A DNA stretch of 64,000 nucleotides from Hyparrhenia diplandra (taxonomy: Eukaryota; Streptophyta; Magnoliopsida; Poales; Poaceae), in contig JADLZK010008414.1 in NCBI GenBank assembly GCA_015847255.1, positions 124,001-188,000 on the forward strand, given 5' to 3'. The notes under the pieces were generated by a model, which worked only from the letters and a program-made list of their open reading frames with translations, searched no databases and was not told the DNA's origin. Below are positions 23,701 to 33,779 of this stretch, in pieces. Within the stretch, counting starts at the first letter, position 1. Each line of letters starts with the position of its first letter. The translations under genes and the position numbers were made by a program.

Positions 23701-26700
23701 ACCACGGCATGCAAAACATATGGGTACACTGTATATACATTCCCTAAAGTATCCATAACAACATCAGACCAAGTTTAAGAAATTTTATTTCTTATGCAAT
23801 AGTAAAGAAGTGAGTTAAGCGAAAAATAAGCTGGGTTCAGACAGATGTCAGGATCGTGAAACCGGGTAGCCTCGGGGAAACAAAAAACGCCCAATCATCT
23901 GCCGAGCCGGAAGAACATAACAGATAACAGTGCAATTTGTTAATGGACATCTTTTTTTTTTTACTCCGTGCAATGTTCAGATAACAGTCAAAACACCCAA
24001 TCCGATCTGGAAATGGGTAAAGCATAGCGGACACATGACGAGGTTCTTCTAACCAACACCGAACCCGCAAACGAAGTACCTCCGGCGCGGCGAGAGGTCA
24101 CGACTGTCGCGGCGGCGGGCGCCGTAGACATACCCGACCATCCTCCAGAGTGCGCGTCACTGCTGTGCCGCCCGCACCATCGTGCGGAGGGAGAACCGCG
24201 AAGCCAGCGTCTGAGATGGGTGGGCTAACAACTGCCCAGTGACTATGGACCGCAGATTCTGGGTGTCGCCGCCGAGCACACGGTGCGCCGGAGCCCAGGC
24301 AGCCGCCGCCCGCCGGACTGTGGGATGCGTAACGAGCAGGTTGCTGGGCCGGTGGCCGGCTTGACTCGAGCCTAGTACAAGTCAAGCCCGTTTGTTCACT
24401 TGGGCCTAAAATGTAACGAGCACATGCTCCCTGTGGTCTGATCTAAAGGAAATTATTATACTTTCCTTAAAAAAGGAAATTTCCTCTACAAAAATTGAAA
24501 TGAAATGATACTGTCTTCTCTGAAAAAAATATTCTATAAATAAAAATAATAAATTATATCATCCTTTTATTCAAAAAAAAAGAATGTGTTTGAGGACTAC
24601 ATGTTATTTTATTAAGAAGCGAAAATAAGCACATACTAATAACTATAAATAAATACAAAGATTAATATGACCTTATCTAAATCTAAATCTCCTATTGGGT
24701 TATGATTGGTTCCGTCCTTTGAACTGAAGTATAGCATCCCACCTATCCGCTCCGTTCGTTTCGTGCACACGAAGGTGAAAAAAAAATTTAGATCACCTTT
24801 GGCTTTGTTCGCCTACATCGCATCTCCGTCATTTGGCCTCCTCTACCCGTCGGCCTCCTCTACCTCTCGCCGCTTTGGGTAGCGTAAATCTTGACCGTCT
24901 GCCTCCCCCCTCCCACGAACCCCTTTGCGCTCCACCGGCCCGGCTTCCCCGGATCCACGCCTTCAAAGTTCCTCCATCCCCCCATCTTCCAAAGCATCCC
25001 ACGGAGGCAATGTTTTTTTACCGGACGGTCATATGAAACCGCCCGGCCTCGGTTTTGATAAGCCGAATACGATTCTGAATCGCCGGTCGATTCACCGAGA
25101 AAGGGACGATTCTGGGATGGTTTGAAATTTGAATTCAACCAATTCAAGCGGCGCCGTGACGGTAAAAAACGGTAAACCGGGCGGTTTGGAATTTATACCG
25201 CCGGTTTTGAGCGGTTTCCCGGCGGTTTGGCTTGATTTGAGCGGTTTTTCAAAATTCAAAATGTAATTTTTTTATAAAATGCTAAAAAATTCCTAAAAAT
25301 ACTTCATGATTTGTAGAATCAATGATGTCAAAATTACTTAAATTTGAGTGTGTTTAGTATGTTTTTCGACCTTAATGATTTAATGGGCCTTAATGGGCTT
25401 TTGTGTATTTTCTTTTTTTTTTTTCAAACTTAGATTTGAAATTTTTATACCAAACCAACTCCAATTTGACAAATTTTTATACCATTGGCTTCTATAAATC
25501 ACGAACTATTTTACAGAATTTTTTCAACGATTTTTTTCAAATTTTACATTTTGAATTTGGCTTCTTTTATACCGGTCGGTCCGGTAACCGGACGGACCGG
25601 TTTTAACGGTAACCGCGACGGGCCGGGAGAAAAAAACGCAGCCTGGAGGGGGCCCCGCCCGTCCGCATTTCCTGTTCCCCGGTCACCCAGCGCCTACCCG
25701 CATCGTCCGCCCACGGAACCGCCGGGGTCCTCTCCCTCTGCGTAACTGCGTTCGTCCGGGTGAAGCACCGACGACGCCCGCACAGCCGCCGTCGAAGCCG
25801 TCCCAACAGCCGCACCGCCCGCCAGCCCGCCCGAGCCGACGCCCTGCCACCCCGTCCTAGAGGGGAAACCGCCGTCTACGCGGCGAATCTGTCACCGCCG
25901 ACGCCGCCCACGTCGAAGCCATCCCCGCCCCGCTACGACGACGCCTCCGATCCGAAGCCGCCCCCGTCGAAGCCTCGAGGGAAAGCGGCCACACCGGGCA
26001 GCCCGCGGCTCCACGGCGGAAGCAGATCAGAGTCCCTGCGCCGTCGCCGTCGCCAGCTGCTCCTCGCCCTGCCTCGACATGCAACGCGCGGTTCCGGGGC
26101 GGAAGCCAATCCGAGTCCCTGTGCCGTCGCCAGCTGCTCCTTCACCGTCATCTGCTCTGCTGGGCGCCGCTGTCATCCTCACCGCGCGGAGACCGTCTCC
26201 GTACCTGCTCCCTGCCTCCTCCGACAGCCGTCGTATGGGTCCTCCGCAAGACCGTGGCCGGCCGCCGCGAGATCTCCCTGCGTCGTTCGTTTTGCCTCCT
26301 TCATGCCACAGGTGAGCAGTCCAAACCCCGAACCCCCTGCCTTACATCGATCTGCACCTGCAGTTTTCTGTGCTTTGATGGATTTGCTCCTGCGGTTGTG
26401 TGTGCTTTGCACTGTAATGTGAGAGAAATTAGACTAAATAGGCTTATATGTGATAAAAGATAGGTCGTATGTGGAGCTGCTGGTAATTGTCTATATCTGA
26501 TTTATGTGTTACTGCATCAATCTATCTTACGAAGAATGACAAGATTTACAGATTTTCTCCCCTCTCCAGATTAAGATGTTTCCATCAGTGGTTTGGATAT
26601 TATTCTTCTACAATTTTTTGAAGTACACTGTTGCTGTGACAAAGTAAAGTTCCTTTTCTTTGATTCAACTGCAGTACGCCTACCATGCACTGTGAACCTG

Positions 26701-29700
26701 ATAAGAGGGATTGGGATGAATTATCTGAATCTCAAGTTATATTCAGTCCATGTTACGAAGAATGCCAAGATTTACAGAGTCCCTCTCCTCTCCAGATTAA
26801 TTTGGACATTTCCTTAATTGGTTTGGATATCATTCTTCTACAATTATTGAAGTATATTGCTGCTGCGACAGAGTAAAATTCCTTTTCTTTCATTGAACAA
26901 AATGTATGGCTACCATACACTGCAAACCTGATAAGAGGGATGTGCTACTACAGCCTGCTACACTTATGTTATAGAGCAAATCCTTTTGTTTCATTTTGCC
27001 AACTCAGCCAATATTATTGCACTGCTACTTTGCACTTCTTTGTCACAACATCATGACACTACATCTAAATACCTCTCCAAAATGACTATGCACTCTACTA
27101 TGAGTTGAATGCTAGCGCTAGAGCCCGCGGGAGACCGGCGCCACGCAGATCGGGTCGAGGTGACAAAATTTGGGTGCCTTTCATGTTCTAGGGTTTTGTG
27201 TGGGTGGATTTGGACTCTAACTTTTGTGGATTTTGATTCTTTTTGTGCAGGCGAAGGAAGTGGATACGGACCAACACCGCCCCAGGATGCCATGCTCACA
27301 TCGCCTCTGCTCTGCCTGTTTGCTAGCTGATTGTGGACAAACGCGAAGCTGTTCTTCATCTGCGTATGGTTACAGCTCCAGGCCTGCTACACATTCAAGG
27401 TTTGTGAAATGAGATTACCATTTAAGTATATATAGAACCTGACACCGTTTTGATTCTGGCATTGGTTGGGTTCTGAACCTTTCTTTTCCTTTGACTATCA
27501 TATGTGTACATTAAGTAACTTAGCAGATTAAGTGTCAAATAATCTTAGAGAGGTCCACAGATTTCTTGATCTAAATGAGGGTCAAAACAATGATAGTGTA
27601 GCTTAATGGTTTTACTAAAAAAAAGATTTATGTGTTGTTTTTTCCCTTTCTTTTGCAGGACAGTGCACACCATGCAAGCTCCCATGCTGGTTCTTTGATT
27701 TATTAAGCGTATTATGATACAAATAAATGCTATGCCAATTTTTCTTATTCAGGGCGCTTCAAGCAACCTAAGGTATATTCTTAGTGCTTACACTGGTATC
27801 TTATTGCAGACTTCATGCATGTTGAAGGAAAAAAAGTTTGTGTGTTCCATTGTTTACACTGATGTGAATTTATTTTTCCCTTCACATTTGATTTCCATTA
27901 GCCCATCTCATGGTTGACCTTCTTCAGTACAGTTGATGATATGGATGAGCAGCTAAACCAAACAAATTAATAGCTATTCCTTTGGTGTGACAAATCTGAA
28001 TGAAGTGCTTTCTTCCGCCCTACTGGACTCAGGCCGGTATGCTAGATGTGAGGCTTATCCTTCAAACCAATCCTCCATCAAGTTTGTCGGTATGACTTTT
28101 TAATGTTCCATCCCTTTACAGATCTGATGCAATCGAAGTGCTGAGGAAATCATAGTTGTATAACCATTGGTACACTCCTCAAGGTACAATCTTCCAAATC
28201 GATGTTTTGTTGTAAGCACGTAAAAAAGTGAAACATGGAAAATGGAGCTGGAGTTCTGATATGTTTCTGAAGATACTTGCCTGCTAGGCTCTAGAGCTAG
28301 ATGTAAATAACTTTTCAATGTTTCTAAATGCAGGATGAAATGACAAACTATTGGTATTTTAGAAGAGATTATTATTTGTTTTACTTCCTGGTCTGTTTCT
28401 TGAAGGCTCAGGTATCTTTCCACCTCTTTGCTTAGTCAATTCTTGAAATCCTTCCTGGTATGTTGCATAAATTACACTTTTCAATTTTTTTTTCTATCGT
28501 GTCATCTTTGACAGCCATGCTGCTAGCACAGATGCCCCTCTTGCCAATGTCGTTGGCTACACTGAGAAGCACTTTTCAAGAACAAGGCAGGCTTGATAGT
28601 TTCTTTTTTCCTTTGTTTTTCTATTAGTGTCAGATGATTTGAAATAAAACTGTGAGATTGCCCGGCTACATATTTTGTAGGCCTGCCTATTAGCATCTTT
28701 GAACCATCTATCAAATTTTTTTTGGATCTTGATATTCTCTTGCATACACTGAAGAAGCAGCGCTTGGGAATTCTCCTAGTAAAAACTTAAAGACAATATC
28801 CACGGGTGAGGCAAAAAAATGCCTATTTTAGTTTTAATTGTAAAACGCAATGAAATGTTGTCTTTCTTTCAATATAAATTCACCAACATTTAGACCTATA
28901 TATTTAGATGAATATTCTAGTACTCCATCCATTCTAAATTATAGGTCACTTAAATTTATTGTAAGTCAAATTTATTCACATATAAGTAAGCTTATAGAAA
29001 AAGCACATAATTTACAACATGAAGTTATTTTTTTTTTATTGAAGTTAGTTTGAAAACGAATCAAATAAAAGACTTATCAATTATATTTAAAAAACAGAAA
29101 ACTACAGGGCAAACACAACAGAAAAAAGCTGAAAATGTTAACATATTTCTCTTTGGAATGTGTCTTGAGAGTGTATGTCTATTTGACTAAAAGATATTGA
29201 TTAAAGCTAGATAAAGTTTAACTTAGGATAAAGTGATATAAAATCTGGATTTGAGAGAGAGAAGACGGCAACTTGATCTTTCTAATTAAACCCATGAAGT
29301 TACGATAGCCTACTCCTTTCCGTTCCAAATTATAAGTCGTTTTGACCTTTTAGTACATCTATTTCGTTATGCATCATCATAAAATAGATGTACCAACAAA
29401 TTCAAAGAGACTTGTAATCACATTTTGAGCGAGATCAGCCGATCGAGAGGGACGATAATAATCTTTAAACTTCTGGGACTCTATAAACCAACACATCGAC
29501 ACCTTATACTGCACTGCCGGAAGGAAAAAAAAATTAAAGCAGCAGTAATCATCGCCTGATCTCGAGAGACAGACGAGCTGGTTGGGTCGATCGAGGAGGA
29601 CCGACGCTAGCTGCGTGAGCGTGTGAGAAGGGGCGGGGTTAATACGTACCGAAGGGGTTGACGACGTCTGATCCGTCGCCCTCCTCGAACGGGTTGTCGT

Positions 29701-29722
29701 CGTGCCTCCACCTTCCCGCCAT
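20752..29722 (-). CDS. SCAMP: Second SCAMP gene; first exon displaced by 6.3 kb of repeats
   Basis: Exon 1 (29650-29722) encodes MAGRWRHDDNPFEEGDGSD plus a second NPF. Eleven further exons are intact: 23292-23381, 22700-22762, 22523-22556, 22313-22435, 22143-22205, 21944-22037, 21794-21839, 21632-21699, 21340-21388, 20947-21012 and 20752-20832. They give 258 residues with perfect GT-AG sites, and from exon 4 to exon 12 the sizes equal those of the neighbouring SCAMP. The short exon 2 was not found. Exon 1 ends in phase 1 and exon 3 begins in phase 0, so it cannot simply be skipped. Hallmarks are the PLPPEP motif, the coiled coil, NWPPFFPIIH, GCPGAYFLWYRPLYRAMR between helices, and four hydrophobic spans. 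The C-terminus (MRPDAASRAPPF) differs from the usual basic tail. Role as for other SCAMPs, in membrane traffic. The gene may be functional only if exon 2 survives. Confidence 0.75.
22757..22792 (-). repeat. 18-bp tandem duplication spanning a splice acceptor
   Basis: GAGGTCCTGGATTGTGTT at 22757-22774 is repeated almost exactly at 22775-22792. On the minus strand each copy contains an ATCCAG acceptor in front of GACCTCAA. The nearer one starts exon 4 at 22762, as in the sister gene. The farther one would add 18 bases, six codons, in frame. Confidence 0.8.
23382..25011. other. Proximal part of the expanded SCAMP intron
   Basis: Up to about 24060 the DNA is intron-like. The end of a Stowaway-like repeat (GGGATTGAGGGAGTA) is visible at 23641-23655. 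A GC-rich block at 24075-24390 has open minus-strand frames but no recognisable protein, and no SCAMP exon 2 was found in it. The rest (24400-25000) is AT-rich followed by a CT-rich stretch. Confidence 0.35.
25012..25638 (-). mobile_element. Diverged copy of the ACCGG-palindrome hAT-like MITE
   Basis: It starts TTTTTTTACCGGACGGT and ends with TTTTATACCGGTCGGTCCGG... and a GAGAAAAAAACG tail. It shares internal words with the copies at 59730-60207 and 61446-61930 (ACGGTAAACCGGGCGGTTTG, the TTTATAGAAGCC complement, the TTTGAAATTTGAATTC complement) but in the opposite orientation. It is longer and more diverged, and its target duplication is no longer clear. Confidence 0.6.
25639..29310. other. 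Distal part of the expanded SCAMP intron, repeat-derived
   Basis: A GC-rich block (25640-26330) with open plus-strand frames rich in Arg/Pro/Ser is followed by AT-rich DNA with a diverged tandem duplication (26527-26945). The remainder lacks recognisable domains. The composition, a GC-rich head followed by an AT-rich body, suggests an inserted gene fragment or non-autonomous transposon, but no termini could be assigned. A partial Stowaway-like end is seen at about 28920-28950. Confidence 0.35.
26527..26945 (+). repeat. Diverged tandem duplication, period about 230 bp
   Basis: The segment beginning TTACGAAGAATG at 26527 recurs at about 26753. Shared blocks in the same order include AAGATTTACAGA, CCTCTCCAGATTAA, GGTTTGGATAT, ATTCTTCTACAATT and CCTGATAAGAGGGA. 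The copies differ by substitutions and small indels, so the duplication is old. Confidence 0.7.
29311..29430. mobile_element. Stowaway-like MITE, diverged
   Basis: The left end TACTCCTTTCCGTTCCAAAT and following TATAAGTCGTTTTGACC match the family seen at 14048-14200. The right end (GAGACTTGTAATCACATTTTG) is degraded. Confidence 0.55.
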
Positions 29723-31020
29723 GCCGGCCTCGATCGACCTGCTTCGCTCACCTAGAGTTAAGTTTGAACTCCGGCGCGGAGCCGGCCGCCGGCAATTCTT
29801 CACACCAGAGAGCTAGCTGCTTCCGCTTGCCGCGCCCTGCAACGGTGGGTCGCAGTTATAGTACATAGTACTACCCGCATACACATACACACGGTCCAGC
29901 AGTATAGTGCCGTCGATCGTCCGCTCAGGCAACCTGACAAATATTAATGCCAACAATCTGATTATATTAGTGTATCGATCACGTTAACAATGAAGAAGCC
30001 GATCAATTAATATCCCATCATATCGATTTAATTGGGCACTCCGCCTTACACGGTAAGGCGGCCGGGATCGGGTTTTTTTAATAGTACGTCGTCGTACCTA
30101 GTATAACTTAGTTATCGATCGATGTAACAATCTCTCCAATCAGTATACCTTTGCTAATTTCTTGTCTCGACTCTGGACTTCGTCGATGCGTATATACGTT
30201 CCTGGCCGGCCGGCGGCAATGGCCATTGCCTTGCCACCCAAATGGCAGCATATCCGAGATGATCCTATCCTAGACTGGAGCGTTGACCGTTGCTAATTCT
30301 ATTGGTGCGCATCACGCAGCTGGTTTCTGGATTGTCTTGTGGTATATATGCGGATCAACAAGGCCGGGCTCAAGGTAAACTTCGCAGAAGGCTACATGCT
30401 AAGCGCATTGAGACCTCTCTCTAGTATGCGGCGCCACCCCCTCCAAGCAAGAAAAAAGGAGATGCAAATGGGGATGGAGTTTTAAAACTGATACATAGTG
30501 ATTTCTCATGACCAAATAAAGCAATGACAAAAAAAACTTCGAACCTAATCGAAATGGGCGAATCTTTAAAATTGTGATAATTTTGGACCAAGATTCACTT
30601 GTTTGACCTGTGACCTGTCAAAGTAGGTGTTCAGGTTTAGCCAATAATGTTTGGCCAAAACTGGATCAGGGGCATCAAGAGGAAACAAGTTAATTATATA
30701 TTGATAAATTTGCACTTCTATATTGAAGTAAGAGTTAATAGGTTTTTGTTTGAACTGTAGAGTTATTAACAAAAAAAGGTCAAATTTAACCAAAAGAAAA
30801 ACTTCACGAGGACTTCAAAGTAACGTGCATATTCGCCGAGATGGAGTTTGTTGGATATGTATGCAAATGGATTATATGTAGTTGCACTTTTTTTTTTTTT
30901 TTTTTTTTTTTTTGAACTTAGTTGCACTTGAGTTACATTAGGGGTTAAGATAGAGTTTGAGTCAAACTCTGAACTTAGGTCCCACAAATATGAGGCAACT
31001 CTGTCATATTGTAACTAATG
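29723..31020. other. Upstream region of the second SCAMP gene and AT-rich spacer
   Basis: No coding region is supported. The first few hundred bases should carry the promoter of the minus-strand SCAMP gene. A run of about 28 T at 30889-30916 could be the tail of a retroposed sequence on the minus strand, but no body was recognised. Confidence 0.3.
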
Positions 31021-33030
31021 TGACTTATTAGCTTGGCGGTTGTTGGTATTTCTTAGCGTGGCAGAATAAGTCAAAGCGCCGCGGAAAGTACCGTTGTAGC
31101 ACTTCAGGAAGTATTGAGGGGTATCGTAATTTCCACGAGGCAGGCGCTAAGTCTTTCTAGCTAGCTACCTTGAGGAGGGCGGAGTAGGTAAACTTGGGTA
31201 GCGAGGTTCTACTCCAAGCTGTAATCCCAAGGTTAAGTACCTTCACCTCTACAAGCTCACTTCGGGCACGGATCGCACCTGATGCGCGCGGTGATGCCGA
31301 CCTCGGCTCTACTCATGTAGCCGGACGTGGAGGGTGCAAAAGGGCGACGGGGCTGTCACCCACGTAAGCCTACCTCACACGTGGGCTACACGACAAGCGA
31401 AGGTGACTCACGGCTTAGACACCACGTCCACACTATTTGCCACTACTCTAGCGTTGGCGGGGAACATCCGTCTTTATCGGGGAGTCCTCTACTAGAGCAA
31501 TCGTCGAGGGGCGAACAACGAACCTTCCCGCAAACTTGTAAAGAGAAGCGATAGCTTAAACTTGATGAGAACAATATAAAGATAGAACACGAGCGTCTTA
31601 CTCAATTGATTCGGCGATCGTAGAGGTACAAGTGTAGAAGCGGGAGCCGATAGATCCGGCACTCCGTCCACCCGATGTACAAGAGTGAAGCCGATGTACA
31701 CTAAGTAGAAGGGGTCGCTACTCCGCCCTTCTTCTACACTCTTTTCCCCTCTCTCTCTCCCTTCTATATAGAGTCTACTCTAATGGAATGGCACTACTCC
31801 TCTTCTCAATTGTGTATGTGATGGACTTGAAGAATGATGAAGAATGAAGAGGCTTGAAGGAGAGGGTGGAGCCATCCTTAAGTAGTGGAGTAGGGTCGGT
31901 TTGCTGGCGAATTTTAGGAAAGCACCCCATGCAACCGCCTCCTCGTGCATTAATGATACCGCCAGAAAAAGGGCGGTTGGGATTTGGCAGTTTGGTGGGG
32001 GCGCCGTTCCAAACCGCCTTTCGGTGGTGGGTTCCTGGGCCGGCCCACATCCGTAGTTGATGGGTGCTTTGGTCCAATTATGTTCCGGCGTGTTGGGCTT
32101 GGTTTTGCTAGTTTGTGCCTTTGGAAAGCGTATTTTGGTCATTTTCGTCTTTGTCCCTGCAAAACATATATTCTAGCAAAACTTGGGGAAGTGTTAGTCC
32201 AAAGCCCTATTCTAGAGTTGGTAGAGAGAATTTATCATGTTTTATTCATATTAAGTTGGCAGTAGAGATGTGGTTAAGCACCGCCAACAGCAGTTATTTT
32301 GGGTGGTGAGATAGTGCATTAGTGCCCATACCCATATGCATGTGTTTATGCTTCGAGGGTAGGGATAACGTCTTCCAATGATCACATGGTGCGTGTGATG
32401 TGAAGAGTTTAGGGTCACCATCAATGGTCACATGTTTGGTTTGCATTCCCTAAAAACTAGCTTTTATTACTTGCCATATATTATGCTAGTGTGTTGTTGC
32501 TCTCTTGTTATTGTGCTTGTGTAGCTCAAGTAGTTATGCTTGTGTAGCTCAAATTAGTTATGCTTGTGTAGCTCAAGTAGTTGAGCTAGTACAATCTTGA
32601 CTAGTGTAGCTTGCTTTCGAGTGTCTACCTTGCTCATTAGCATGTGTGTTGAATATGTTCCAAATTCGGTTGCACATTATATTGGTCGACTTTTGATGGG
32701 GCGAAGTAGAGGTCCATCGAAAGCCGAGGAGGCTTTGGGGCGGTTTCCACTCGGAGATTCATTTCTCTTGTAAGCCGTCATACGGCGTTGTAACCCGACT
32801 CTTAATAATAGATAGGAGTGTTTTCTTTGGTGGCGCCGTGGTTTTTTTCCTTGGGTTTTCCACGTTAAATCTTGTGTTTCCATTGTGATTGATCTTGTTT
32901 CTTCATTGTTTTTCGTCCCTGTTTACAACAATGTGTATATATGAGCTCTCGTGTTCTTATTGTTGAGTGCTAGTTGCCTTGGTTTGTGACCTTGTAAACT
33001 TGTAGGTGAGCTCTCTCACTAGCTAGCACC
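31021..33030. repeat. Unclassified transposon-derived sequence
   Basis: The stretch has the character of plant LTR-element flanks: GC-rich non-coding DNA, a minus-strand TATATAGAAGGG box near 31763, and CT-rich leader sequence at 31745-31765. No conserved domain could be read on either strand and no LTR pair was found. A minisatellite lies at 32513-32583. Confidence 0.35.
32513..32583 (+). repeat. Minisatellite, three copies of about 25 bp
   Basis: TGCTTGTGTAGCTCAAGTAG is repeated three times in a row, with one copy carrying a small insertion (CAAATTAG). Confidence 0.85.
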
Positions 33031-33089
33031 TTAGTTAATATGTTGTGTAGGAACTATGTAAGATGCTTGTGAAATCAAATAGAGGGATG

Positions 33090-33412
33090 ATGTCATATAT
33101 AGAGCTCTCTCACTAGCCTAGCACCTACTTTGAAACCAAATTGAATTATGATTTGAAATGAAAACCAAAAAGAGAAAAAAAATAGAGATTTAGTCGGTTG
33201 GTTTCGGCTGGTAAAACCAACCAGGACTAAATGTGGCAACCTCATGGCTGGCATAGGCCTCTTTTTTTGTCTGGTGGCTATCTGAACCGGGACTAAAGGT
33301 CTATCTTTAGTCTCGGCTCCCAAACCTTTAGTCGAGCTCTAGCGTAGTCCAGCGTAATTTTTCAGGATTAATCCACTTGCCAACCGGGACTATAGCTCAT
33401 TTCTCTACATGT
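33090..33412. mobile_element. GGGACTAAAGG-type MITE-like insertion
   Basis: Compared with the duplicate arm at 45755-45899, this stretch is extra DNA between GATGATGTC and CTAGACGAAT. It contains words such as CCGGGACTAAAGG and AACCGGGACTATAG that are common in grass MITEs, with partly complementary halves (GGTTGGTTTCGGCTGG / AACCAACCAGGACTAAA). A CTCTCACTAGC motif occurs both before it (33013) and at its left edge (33106). Confidence 0.5.
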
Positions 33413-33774
33413 GGCTAGACGAATTAGCTTAATTGTAGATTTGTTTTGGCTAGCGGTAACAATTGGTTTTAGAAAATGACTATTTATCCCTCTCTAGTTG
33501 GCCAACTTAAACTTTTTTAGATATGTGACGGGAGATTATTATATAATCTTATATCATGGTTTAGACCATACTATATAATGTTGAGTACAACAACCATTTT
33601 ATTAGATATTAGTTTTTTTGGATTGTCAGTTAGACAGTGAATTTGGAGATGGCATGGTATGCCACTGGCTTGCGTTATGGGTATATCTAGCTGCACTACT
33701 CTAACACAAGGGCATGTACGAACGGGAAGATCGCATGCACGATCACCGTGTGATGGATAAGCATGATTAGGTGT

Positions 33775-33779
33775 GCTTG
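33775..33779. other. Left target-site duplication of the LARD
   Basis: GCTTG directly precedes the TGTCAC terminus and is repeated at 45091-45095 after the other terminus. The uninterrupted duplicate arm (48979-48990) reads TGTGCTTGATTTCAA through the same site. Confidence 0.9.

Noticed and set aside
24098..24385. GC-rich minus-strand frame as the missing SCAMP exon 2
   Set aside because: Its translation has no similarity to the SCAMP exon 2 pattern (short, Gly/Ser-rich, ending in a Phe-Tyr stretch) and contains a stop before the donor-like site.
25760..26422. 220-codon plus-strand open frame in the SCAMP intron
   Set aside because: Arg/Pro/Ser-rich composition throughout and no recognisable domain; GC-rich repeats explain the openness.
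30889..30916. T-run as evidence for a LINE or SINE insertion
   Set aside because: No retroelement body could be recognised on the adjacent sequence.
32513..32583. Short repeats as a CRISPR-like array
   Set aside because: The repeats are contiguous without spacers and the DNA is from a plant nucleus; it is a minisatellite.
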